Shown piece after piece: positions 10,803 through 20,470 of a DNA stretch of 64,000 bases. Each line of letters begins with the position of its first letter. Positions within the stretch are counted from its first letter, which is position 1. The position numbers were made by a program, and so were the translations under genes. This stretch comes from Theocolax elegans (taxonomy: Eukaryota; Arthropoda; Insecta; Hymenoptera; Cerocephalidae): the NCBI GenBank assembly GCA_026168455.1, contig CM047426.1:60507396-60571395 (forward strand), read 5' to 3'. The notes under the pieces are model-generated. The model worked only from the letters and a program-made list of their open reading frames with translations, had not been told where the DNA came from and did no database searches.

Positions 10803-12936
10803 AAGAGAGAGAGAGACGGATTGATTGATTGAAACATTTTATTGGATAATTAGAGGTAATACCCCGTATACACTTTAAGCATTACAAAAAGATGGTTAAA
10901 TTAGATCTCATAAATAAAATAATAGTGTAAGGTTTAAAAATAAAGTAATGTAAAACAATAATAGTAACAAAATTATCGCAGTAAGGCGGCAATAAGCAAG
11001 AAACGCGATCGTTAACAAAAATAAAATAATACATATAAATAAATAAATAAAAACAAATACCAATAGATGTACGCAATGGGTAGTTATGATGAAATACCTT
11101 CTTCATGAAATACGGAGCAATACAGACAAATGAGATACATTTAACTTCAAAGACTAGAGATCTAGCAACGGAGGACATACAAACCACTCACGGCAGGCTC
11201 TCGCAGCCCAATTCTGACGGTCGAGCTCATAAAGATACAATGAGAGAGCGAATTTAAATGAATAGGATAACAAGGGGTCAAAGTCTGCATATGGAAGGTT
11301 GTTAATGAGGCGAAAGGCAGTGATAAGGAAGGAGTTGTTTAGGGATTCCGTTCTAGGGGGGAGATAGCGTAGTGACATAGGCGGATGACGAGAGGAGGAT
11401 CAGGATGTGAAAGATTCGTCGCAAGTGAGGGACGATATAAGACGGGGATTTGTGAGCGATGATGTTAAATCCATAGGATCCTTCATGAATGAAAAGAGAT
11501 CTTCTGAGCTCGACCGACAGCCAGCTTGAGACGATATGGCGTCACTGCTCGCGCCATGGAATGATCCCCCACACTAATCGTACGCATGCGTTTAATAAGC
11601 GTTGTAATTTCAAGTTCTTAGTGTCATCTAGATCATTGTAAATCGCACATGCCTAGTCAAAGTGAGGGAATAAAAGAGTCTCTACTAGATATTTCCTGTT
11701 CTGACGCAAGGAAGAACGTTTAAAGAATCTCAAGGAGTGGAGGACTCCATGAATGCGTTGGGATATCGATGCGACCTGGCGCGACTAACCCAGCGTAGGT
11801 GTTATCAAAACTCCTAGCAATTTAACTTCAGATTCATAGTCAAAAGAGTTGCCATTAATTGAAATCTTCGAGGCAGTGTCCAGGTCTATCCGCGAAATAA
11901 AAGCCTAGCTACCCAAGATCATCACCATAGTCATTTTAACATTCAGATTTAGTCCATTCGACCTCGCCCAGTTGTCTACCGCATTAGCGTCCTTTGAGAT
12001 TTTAAAAATCATGTGGCTAGAGTAATTTATAACCTAAGATAGATCATTGATAAAGACTGGAAATAATAACGGACCCAGGACACTGCCTTGTGGAATACCC
12101 CTGGATGTGCCGAGCCAAGCCGAACTCGCCCCCGCTCTATCCACTACCGCCTGCGAGCAGTCCACCAAATAATGGTAAAACCAAGTTAGCACGATGTCAG
12201 AATAGCCTAGTGAATGCAGCTTGCGCAATAAAGAACCGTGTGGCACTGAATCAAACGCCTTGGAAAGGTCGAAGAGGATGTTAATGGTGATCATTCGTTT
12301 ATTGATAGTTCTTCTAATGTGGTCTAAGACTCCAATTAAAGCCGCCTGGGTACTATGCCCCTGGCGAAAAGCAGCTTGTCTTTCAATAATTTTTGTTCAG
12401 GAACTCAGTGAGTTGATCCAAGACAAATTTCTCCGGAATTTTAAGGACTTCGCAAAGCTTAGCACTGAGCCTAGTATCAGACGGCGAAATAACCTTCCCG
12501 GACTTAGCCAAAGGAAAGAGGCGGGATTTTTCCAGGGCTCCGGGAAATGTCCGGAGGAGAGAGAAAGATTAAAAATTCCAGTTAAGTAAGATGTTATCAG
12601 GGGGGCAAAAGTTTCAGCATAGGGACGGAAATTACGTCATGACTCATAGACATAATTAGAGTAAAATGGAAGGAAATTTGAGGGTAGGACTGAGGTAGGA
12701 TGTTAGAGGAAGAAATAAATGAATGTAGTTGAATGAAAGTGAATGGGTTATTTGAGTAGGAGATAGAGGTATAGAAGGTATTTAGTTGATCTAAAGAGAA
12801 GCTAGTGAGATGCGAGCGAGCTGGTTTGGTAACAAGGCCCATATTCCTGAGCTCTTTCCATAGATTAGAAGAATTCCATGCATTCCTAATTTTATTATTG
12901 AAATATAAAAATTTGTTCGTATCAATCGAATTCAAT
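10803..12936 (-). mobile_element. Non-LTR retrotransposon copy 1, 5'-truncated
   Basis: The 3' end (minus strand) lies at about 10818 and abuts a (GA)n tract at 10803-10816. Its last ~60 bases (AATCAATC-type tail, then a GTATACGGGGT-type box) match the 3' ends of the copies at 56.8 and 60.9 kb. The coding remains correspond to the linker, RT and C-terminal part of the long copy at 61.2-64 kb. The 5' end is truncated near 12936, inside the linker between endonuclease and RT. 5' truncation is normal for target-primed reverse transcription. Confidence 0.85.
11154..12935 (-). pseudogene. Decayed non-LTR ORF2 fragment (RT and C-terminus)
   Basis: Three open pieces align with one ORF2. 12935-12597 is the linker upstream of RT (LWKELRNMGLV). 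12294-12034 is the RT core with FDLSKAFDSVPH and GIPQGSVLGPLLF. 11378-11154 is the C-terminus with YLPPRTESLNNSF. Frameshifts and stops separate them. The segment that should carry the catalytic FADD box is missing: near 12010-12025 the text passes from HMIF directly to the ISKDAN stretch, a deletion of roughly 75 bp compared with 61.2-63.4 kb. It cannot make an active polymerase. Confidence 0.85.
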
Positions 12937-13210
12937 ACATTGAATGCACATACCCAGAATAACTTAACAACCTAACAAGAATTACGTAATTAGTGTAAAT
13001 ACCGCGGAATACTTTAAAATATCCCGAAATATCCAAGAAATCCGCTAATTAATGCAGATACCCCGGAATAGTTTAAAAATTATAAAAATACCCGAGAAAT
13101 CTGGTAAATAGTACAGATATCTCGGATAACCTCATATATTCCCGAAATTTCCAAAAAATCCCGTAATTAGTGCAAATTCCCAAAATACCTAAAAAATTCC
13201 AACGACAAGG
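12937..13210 (-). repeat. Degenerate inverted copies of the ~59-bp satellite
   Basis: About four or five worn monomers carrying the reverse-complement motifs AATATCCCGAAATATCC, AAATCCCGTAATTAG and GGATAACC. Same repeat as 1-8408, in opposite orientation and more diverged. It directly borders the truncated 5' end of non-LTR copy 1. Confidence 0.75.
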
Positions 13211-13350
13211 TACAAAGGTAAGGATCTGGACGGCAAAGCTTAAAAAAGTTTATGTAATTATATTTTAAATATTTGTTTACTACAATTTTTACGATATGAT
13301 TGATACGTAAATTACAATATTTAATACATACATACGTTTACAATATATTA

Positions 13351-13824
13351 TTAATCATGAAATATTCTATCCTTGAGTAATTTTAGAATATCCTCAATGT
13401 GTAACATCATTATTGTGTACATTATATAACGTATTATATCCAAACTTAACGCATTTTTCACACTAACAGGTACCTCCCCATTAATTTTTGAATAAATCGA
13501 ATTGAGAATTTCATCGCCAATGTCAGATGTGGTATCTATAATATTTTTGTCGGTATATTGAATTATTTGAGCATTATGCATACTAACATTTTTATTGTGT
13601 ATAAAGTTAATAGTTTCCCGAGTCCAAACAGTTACAAACGACGATGTATTATTTAAGTATTTTAATCTTTCGTTAATACATTTACTCACATTTTTCAATT
13701 TATCGAATGTAATTTTTCTCATAACTACGGTACGACGAAATCGCTTTACAGGAGGGCCATGTATTGGTCTATGATCTTCTTCAATCTCAATCACTTTATC
13801 ATTGTGTGTATACTTGTATCTCAA
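13351..13824 (-). pseudogene. Uncharacterised ORF in the Polinton-type remnant
   Basis: A 157-codon open frame, the longest in this block. The N-terminus contains a basic stretch (VKRFRRTVVMRK); the rest is mixed alpha/beta without a motif I recognise. A neighbouring 80-codon frame at 13905-14147, also minus, probably belongs to the same or an adjacent gene in another frame. Assignment to the Polinton rests on position and strand only. Confidence 0.4.
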
Positions 13825-14261
13825 AATCCACCCATGACTGTAAACTTTTTGATCGTAGAGTTCATCCTTAAGACCTCGAAAATACCCGTCAATTTTTTCC
13901 AGAATTAAGCAAACTTCGGATCAACCTTTTTTTGAAAGGCTACACCAATGAAATCTGTAGCTAGCAGTAGTAGTATCACAAGAAACACATGATATTCTCC
14001 TAAATCGTTGTACTCCAGACCAATAAGAATTTTTTTAGTGAATGATTTATTTAACAAATATAAGCGACTTAGTAACTGTTGCGATGATGGTCGCTGGTAG
14101 GACGACTTGGTATGTTCATTGTCTGATTGATTGTTAATCATTGTCACATGGTAACTTAATAATTTTTAATTTTAAGAGACTAACTAAGATGCTGTCACCT
14201 TATCGACCTCGTTAATACTAACGAGAAAATTATTTCCAAAGGTGGTGGTAAGCAGCACACA

Positions 14262-14876
14262 CTAAAGCACAATAATCGCGTGACCATTAGTCGCGTACAT
14301 TTTACAGTAAAGACATCTTGGGATTTGCTTTTTGTAAATATCTGACGATGCATTCGTCATTACCATTACCCACGAAACTTGTATCAGCGTTTTTATATTG
14401 CATGCGTTTTTTGACAATGACATCATTCTTTGAAAGATCAGCGAAAAAAAGCTTGAGAAATTTCTGTAACCCAACATCCTTAATCATATAGCGAAGAAAT
14501 AAAATACAATATTGTCCACATACGTCGAATGAATAATTTTGCAGTTGTTGCGAATTCCAACGATAACGCTTACAGTTTTTATTAATCTATTAACATGCGA
14601 TGGTACAAATGAAGGGTTTCGATAATTATCAAAATAATATCCGATTCCATTTTTACCAACGTATACTGCAACCCAATGCATACCAGGTTTCGTGTGACCA
14701 GCAGTACTGAAGACAAAAGACATCGGTGTCATCCACACCTGTGATGTCTGATCTTCTGTGAATACACCCACTGTATGACTCCGAATATTGGACAACTGTT
14801 TCAGAATCTCCAAACGCTTCATCGCAAAGTTACATGCTTGATGCTGTATTTTAGATAAACCGTCAAACAGCTCCAT
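14262..14876 (-). pseudogene. Adenain-like cysteine protease, frameshifted
   Basis: The first 130 codons (14876-14484) carry the His motif HWVAVYV and, about 14 residues on, an Asp in YYFDNY. The Cys motif CGQYC follows in another frame near 14520, so a frameshift separates the catalytic residues; the C-terminal part then runs in the frame ending near 14302. His-Asp-Cys order is that of adenovirus-type maturation proteases and their Polinton relatives, which process capsid proteins. It begins just after the capsid-like gene on the same strand. Not functional as it stands. Confidence 0.65.
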
Positions 14877-15920
14877 CTATGAAACATTAACCCGCTAAAA
14901 TCGACCATTACTTGTCTTGACGCATCAATTTCTAATATGTTTTCAAATTCAGCATAAATTATACAAATGACGGTTGTGTAAAATGAATCATTGAATATTA
15001 CGTCTAATTGAATGCTACCGTGTCTAATCATGTTCCAGTGCGTGTGATCGTTCGCTGACAAGTCAGGTGTCAATTCAAAGGCAAATAAACAAAATCCGTT
15101 AGGGTATGATTCACGTGTAATTTTGTTACCCTCATTTAAAAAGTGTATACCTGTACCAGAAAATAATATATAAACGCAAAAAATTAATGTTAAGGTTCTT
15201 GAAATTAGAAGGATTAAAATTTTTATGTCCGTTAAAAGCCTTATTTTTCACGAAACCGACAATTATCCGTTTTGGTAATTGACTAAGAATTACGTTATCT
15301 AATGTTTCTTCGGGTACACCATTGTGCATTGCAAAAGCCTTAACTTCCACTCGTGTTACAGAATATTTTGCTGTAGTTTTTGTCAGAGCTTTTGCATGGG
15401 CTAATAGTACTTCAGGATTAATCTTCACTCGTCTAATCAATAAATTGGACTTGTCAATATTGACAGATAGTAGGCCTGTCGGGTCGACGAGAGAAAAACT
15501 GTCACTTGATCAGACCAATCTGACGCGCACTTGTACACCATTTATCAATAACTTATCTTCATTAAATACAGCACCATGCAAATGTACAATCATATCCACA
15601 GACTTTTTGTAATTTAAAAGTTTAATACATAAAATTGTTAATAGGTCCTGATTTCTTTAATTGCTGTAGCGTAGCGTCATCAATTTCCTCATCGTTATAT
15701 TTTAAAGAGATACGTAAACTCAACATAGGGTGTGCAAGATCAAGATATTCGTCTCCGTTTCCAGGTATTACAAACTCAATAGCAGAATCACTTGTCAATG
15801 ATGAGATAGATTTCTACTGAACCTATTGCGATCCTTCAATAGTTGCTTGGGTCGGTGGAATTTCAAGTAAGAGTAATTCTGATTTGAGACATTCGCAAGA
15901 TTGTGTATGTAAGAAAGCCA
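14819..15920 (-). pseudogene. Polinton-type major capsid-like protein, decayed
   Basis: Coding similarity starts at an ATG at 15920 and continues through several frames to about 14880. Recognisable pieces are a segment ending in LSQLPKRIIVGFVKN (about 15300) and another with DHTHWNMIRHGSIQLDV (about 15050-15000) followed by ILEIDASRQV. I associate these with widespread animal proteins often labelled F54H12.2-like, which I take to be Polinton/adintovirus-type capsid proteins; that family assignment is from memory and should be checked by profile search. At least three stops or frameshifts lie between 15830 and 15440 and another disruption lies near 15130-15070. Confidence 0.6.
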
Positions 15921-15923
15921 TTT

Positions 15924-16372
15924 TTAACCAAATTGCGACGTTATCAAATTCTCGGTTAAAACAATTAACCGTTTCCCGGTGGAAACGTCGAAAATATTAA
16001 TTATAATAAAATAAAACCCTGCACGGCCGACTCTCTCAGAGGAGATTCCGTCGAATTTACAGTGGACCGGTTTCCGCTGTAATCTCCAGTAATTTTTAAT
16101 TAGCGTAAATAAATTAATAAGCGGATTCGTTACGGAACTCACTGTCACCACTACCACGAGAAAGATTTTCGGAAAACAATTGTTTATTAATAACGCGCGA
16201 AAAACCCAACGTAACGCGACGTAATTAACAAACAAACCCCACGAACCCAACGATCGAAAATCACTAACACTCCCGAAAACCGAAACCACGTTTGACCAAC
16301 AAATAAATTTAATAAGATATCTAACGCAACAATAGTAATTGAATTGCTTACCAATATGTTGAATAAATCCAT
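15924..16372. other. Spacer between Polinton remnant and foldback
   Basis: Moderately CG-containing sequence, including a TTTCCCGGTGGAAACG box near 15972. A 159-codon minus frame spans it but runs into the neighbouring foldback and shows no domain, so I do not call it a gene. Confidence 0.45.
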
Positions 16373-17298
16373 AAATGCACCAAATTTTGGGTAAACTTTG
16401 CAAATGTTTATTAGAATACAGAAAAAAATTTTTAGGTACTGGAATCTATTTGCTCAAAAGTTATTCTAACCTCAAAAAGTGAATTTTTCCATATTTTTTT
16501 CAACACCAGCTGGGTTTACCGCTATATAACTCAAAATCTATCAACTTTTACTATAGAACATTATATGTAACATTCGTTGCTAATTATGTCTAGAATTTAT
16601 TCTTCTGGGTTAGAATTTCTAATCTCAAGGTCAATGTTACATAAACCACACGTCAATATTCAACTTGAAAAAAGTGTAAGTGCGCCACAATTGATTTTTT
16701 TATCCAAAAGTCTTAAAGAAAGCTTGGAGCAATACCTTTCAAATGGTCTGTAGCATTTTTATGGCCTCCAATTCTGTAAAAAGTTATGACAATTTAAAGA
16801 AACACGAAATTTTTTTAAAAATTTAAATGGGAATTACCATGTTAATTTTTGTGAATTTTTTGTCTTTCTTTAAATTGTCATAACTTTATACAGAATTGGA
16901 GGCCATAAAAATGCTACAGACCATTTGAAAGGTATTGCTCCAAGCTTTCTTTTAGACTTTTGGATGAAAAAAGTTGAATATTGACATGTAGTTTATGTAA
17001 CATTGACCTTGAGATTAGAAAATCTAACCCAGAAGAATAAATTCTAGATATAATTAGCAACGAATGTTACATATAATGTTCTATAGTAAAAGTTGATAGA
17101 TTTTGATTTCAATAGCGGTAAACCCAGTTGGTGTTGAAAAAAATATGGAAAAATTCACTTTTTGAGGTTAGAATAACTTTTGAGCAAATAGATTCCAGTA
17201 CCTAAAAATTTTTTTCTGTATTCTAATAAACATTTGCAAAATGTACCCAAAATATGGTGCATTTTAAAATTTTGATCGGACCACTTCACGTGGAATAC

Positions 17299-17303
<5 letters not shown>
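16373..17303. mobile_element. Foldback (MITE-like) element, family 1
   Basis: A ~930-bp inverted repeat: arms 16373-16806 and 16860-17303 pair over nearly their whole length around a ~53-bp centre. The right end carries the family terminus (CACGTGAAGTGGTCCGATCA read inward); the left arm lacks the outermost ~45 bp. The same family recurs at 21010, 22152 and 22786 and as a fragment near 24.9 kb. It encodes no protein; the 65-codon frame at the right end is repeat sequence. Confidence 0.85.
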
Positions 17304-17342
<39 letters not shown>

Positions 17343-17345
17343 AAT
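17304..17345. repeat. (TA)n tract
   Basis: Simple TA repeat directly abutting the foldback terminus. TA tracts flank many elements in this window. Confidence 0.9.
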
Positions 17346-17716
17346 TGATCAATCGGTACTTATGTCGACAAATGGGAATTGTGCTTACTTTGGGGTAATT
17401 ATGCCGAAGTCAGCATAATTCCACCGAAAATTCAACTATGTATCCGTACTTATGCCGACACACAAAAAATCGGAAAATTAACTTTGTGAGCCTCCGGCCT
17501 CCGGCACCTCGAAAGACGTTATAGCTTCAATCCTTCATTAATATTATAAGGTCAAAGTGTGCTTTTTTACCCGTGAGGGGTATTTAGGTATTGGGGTTAT
17601 TGGTTTTTTATGCATTATTCTGTCAATTAATATTCTCCCCCTTATATCTGAGTCGTTACATATGTTTTATAACCTCAAAACACCAAGATAACACGTAGTG
17701 TCACCATAAGTACCGA
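17346..17716. mobile_element. Small element with CGGTACTTATG inverted ends
   Basis: CGGTACTTATGTCGACA lies near 17354 and its inverse, with one mismatch (TGTCACCATAAGTACCG), near 17698-17714. A third related copy (CCGTACTTATGCCGACAC) is internal near 17446. The ~365-bp interval sits between two TA tracts and has no ORF. This looks like a short non-autonomous DNA element. Confidence 0.5.
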
Positions 17717-19075
17717 TACTGGTGTTTATATATATATATATATATATACTAGGGGGGCTTCGCCCCCCTGCGCGCATCGCGCGCCAACCCCCTATTTTTA
17801 ATTTCGAAAAAGGTTTTTCGTAATTAATTTATTTAAAATAATGTTTTAAATTGTATTATTTTTTCACTACCATGGACACCTTAAAAATTAAACAGATTCA
17901 TACAACAACTTGGAGGTATTGCTATAGTTATTATAATTTATAAATAAAAGTTTACCAAAATTTAGTGTAATGAAATCAGAATAAAAATAATAAAAAAAAT
18001 AGACATATTAAATGTTAACTGTAAATTTTAAACTATATGAATTCTTATAAAGCTTAAATTTATATTTTAATAATTATAAATGTTAATGAAAAATTAACTT
18101 ACCAAAATAGTAAAGTACATATACCTACTAAGTTGTAGTATTTTAGTTAACAACTTATTAACATTTTGGATTATTTTAAACCGTTATAAATAGAAATTCA
18201 CCTTCTAAAATTAATTTAATTAATGACGAACGATCATCGCCAAAAGTTCTATGTCATTAATATTTTGTAGTTTAATAGTAATAAAACTTTCTTCTTAATT
18301 AATTAATTTTTGTATTATTTTTAAAGAATTATTTATAAAATTTTAGCGCTATATAAATAAAAAACCTTGTTTCTCCATTTCTCCCGTGTGTCACCATAAG
18401 TACCGATACTGGTGTTTATATATATATATATATATACTAGGGGGGCTTCGCCCCCCTGCGCGCATCGCGCGCCAACCCCCTATTTTTAATTTCGAAAAAG
18501 GTTTTTCGTAATTAATTTATTTAAAATAATGTTTTAAATTGTATTATTTTTTCACTACCATGGACACCTTAAAAATTAAACAGATTCATACAACAACTTG
18601 GAGGTATTGCTATAGTTATTATAATTTATAAATAAAAGTTTACCAAAATTTAGTGTAATGAAATCAGAATAAAAATAATAAAAAAAATAGACATATTAAA
18701 TGTTAACTGTAAATTTTAAACTATATGAATTCTTATAAAGCTTAAATTTATATTTTAATAATTATAAATGTTAATGAAAAATTAACTTACCAAAAATAGT
18801 AAAGTACATATACCTACTAAGTTGTAGTATTTTAGTTAACAACTTATTAACATTTTGGATTATTTTAAACCGTTATAAATAGAAATTCACCTTCTAAAAT
18901 TAATTTAATTAATGACGAACGATCATCGCCAAAAGTTCTATGTCATTAATATTTTGTAGTTTAATAGTAATAAAACTTTCTTCTTAATTAAATTAATTTT
19001 TGTATTATTTTTAAAGAATTATTTATAAAATTTTAGCGCTATATAAATAAAAACCTGTTTCTTCCATTTCTCCCG
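17698..19075. repeat. 690-bp tandem duplication
   Basis: The segment starting GTGTCACCATAAGTACCGAT at 17698 recurs at 18388, and the intervening ~690 bp is repeated with only a few indels and substitutions (one extra A near 18794, one near 18989). The unit holds the end of the element just before it, a TA tract and about 640 bp of the CTAG-hairpin family. The near identity implies a recent duplication. Confidence 0.85.
17749..18387 (-). mobile_element. CTAG-hairpin (Helitron-like) element, copy A, partial
   Basis: On the minus strand the element ends in two GC stems and then CTAG, followed by T. The terminal stem is GGGGGGCGAAGCCCCCC and the preceding one GGCGCGCGATGCGCGC. A 3' hairpin plus CTRR-T is the Helitron end signature, although here the hairpin touches the end rather than lying ~10 bp inside. 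No Rep/helicase coding. The copy is cut by the tandem duplication boundary. Confidence 0.45.
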
Positions 19076-19278
19076 TGATTCGTAATTTGCACTCTATTTC
19101 AAAATTTGCGTTTTAATCCATAATTATATCCAATTTATTTTTACTATGCAGAGCCCAAATATTTATTTTGATAAAACTTTAAAAACTTAAAATATGTCCT
19201 GGGCAAGCTAAAAAATACATTTTTAAATGCACAGAATTTTAATTAATAAAAGAAAAATAAAAAAAAATATTTCCCATC

Positions 19279-19342
19279 CGCGGGAATTGAACCTCGGATC
19301 TTCAGCTCCGGAGGCTTGCTCTCTACCAACTGAGCTATTTTG
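19279..19342 (-). other. tRNA-like arm (left)
   Basis: On the minus strand it has an A box (TAGCTCAGTTGGTAGAG) and a B box (GGTTCAATTCC) at normal tRNA spacing. The T stem does not pair cleanly and the acceptor stem is missing, so I do not call it a tRNA gene. It could still act as an internal Pol III promoter. Confidence 0.6.
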
Positions 19343-19440
19343 TTGTTCCTGTCATTAAATTAACTTTAGGTTATTAATTTCAGAGCATATTTTAATAGTA
19401 GTTTATAACCTAAAGTTAATTTAATGACAGAAACAACTAG

Positions 19441-19502
19441 AATAGCTCAGTTGATAGAGAGTAAGCCTCCGGATCTAAAGATCCGAGGTTCAATTCCCGC
19501 GG
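19441..19502 (+). other. tRNA-like arm (right)
   Basis: Inverted partner of 19279-19342, with A box TAGCTCAGTTGATAGAG and B box GGTTCAATTCC. The anticodon arm is replaced by a self-pairing GGATC...GATCC hairpin. Confidence 0.6.
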
Positions 19503-19605
19503 CTTGAAAATTTTTTTAATTTTTTTTATTAATTAAAAGTTTGTGCATTTAAAAATGTATTTTTTCGCTTGCCCAGGACATTTTTTAAATTTTTATATGA
19601 AATAC

Positions 19606-19810
19606 ATTTTTAAAAGGCATTTTCAACGTTGCTCAAACGTTGTCAAAACGTTATTTCCACATATCGCGGCAACTTACATACATCTTAGCGGACATATCCC
19701 ACGTTGTAACAACGTTGCTCCAACGTTTCAACAACATTTATAACAACGTTGTAACGTTGTCAAAACCACGTTGCCACGACGTTGCTACAACGTTGTGTGC
19801 TAGTAGGGTA
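19606..19810. repeat. CAACGTTG-rich subterminal block
   Basis: The palindrome CAACGTTG or one-base variants occur more than ten times in ~200 bp, ending at GTGTGCTAGTAGGG. This resembles the subterminal repeats of non-autonomous DNA elements and is probably the right end of the twin tRNA-like element. A shorter CAACGTT cluster lies near 54040-54070. Confidence 0.6.
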
Positions 19811-20375
19811 ATTATAAACAAATTCATTTCTTAAATATCCTTCTATTTCTAATAAATACATACTTGTTTATTTAAAATATTGTGTTATATAAATATAAAT
19901 TATCTACACACTTATATATCCATACAATTTTGAAATATTAATTTAAAAAATATTTAAATTAAATGCTCTTAAATTAATAGTTTTTGAAAATCTATTCAAA
20001 TGTAATTCGTATTTTATATTGCCACTGTTAAAATTTGAATTTTCTTTTGCCTATACTGTTTATAATAGAATTATCTTAAAAATGCAATAATTAATAAATT
20101 TAATTTTTAACTTATTGTATATTTCACATATAGATATTTGGAAAAGTGTATGTTATACTTGATTAATATTTATTTAATCTTCAAACAATTTTGCATCTGT
20201 ATTTAAAGCATTACATTGCATTTTAGATCCGTTATTATTATTGGGTATACGTTTAAAAATTTTATGAGTTTTATGAAGAATAAGTAGACAAATACACATT
20301 CTTTCAAGTTATGTTCACAACTTTTTTTTGCGCACGGAAAAAATACGTATATTATGTATTCTTGAAAAAACAATT

Positions 20376-20380
20376 TTAAA

Positions 20381-20412
<32 letters not shown>

Positions 20413-20470
20413 AATATTACGCCGCACGCACACACACCCACATACATACATACATATGTATACATATATA
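20376..20470. repeat. (TA)n and (CA)/(CATA)n microsatellites
   Basis: TA tract near 20380-20415 and a CACACA/CATACATA stretch near 20420-20460, between copy B and the next foldback. Confidence 0.8.

Larger units (their letters stand above)
13351..15920 (-). mobile_element. Polinton/Maverick-type remnant, capsid-protease segment
   Basis: A 2.6-kb minus-strand block with three or four decayed coding regions in the order capsid-like (15920-14819), adenain-like protease (14876-14262) and small uncharacterised frames (14147-13905 and 13824-13351). Polintons are large virus-like DNA transposons encoding these functions with a protein-primed DNA polymerase; a polymerase fragment on the same strand lies at 29.7-30.7 kb. 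No integrase, ATPase or terminal repeat was found here. All genes carry stops or frameshifts, so this is a dead relic. Confidence 0.65.
19185..19605. mobile_element. Twin tRNA-like foldback element
   Basis: An inverted repeat whose arms each contain a tRNA-like sequence. The outer arms pair over TGTCCTGGGCAAGC near 19195 and GCTTGCCCAGGACA near 19573, and the centre pairs over AACTTTAGGTTATTAA/TTATAACCTAAAGTT near 19365-19425. It is inserted, with the adjoining CAACGTTG block, in copy B of the CTAG-hairpin family. Related twin structures occur at 47.2-47.4 and 48.8-49.0 kb. Confidence 0.7.
18437..20375 (-). mobile_element. CTAG-hairpin element, copy B, interrupted
   Basis: Near-identical to copy A over its first ~640 bp and then continuing to about 20375, in agreement with the copy at 27.0-28.3 kb. 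An insertion of ~640 bp (about 19172-19810) interrupts it; the uninterrupted sequence is visible at about 27570-27600 on the opposite strand. No coding capacity seen. Confidence 0.6.
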
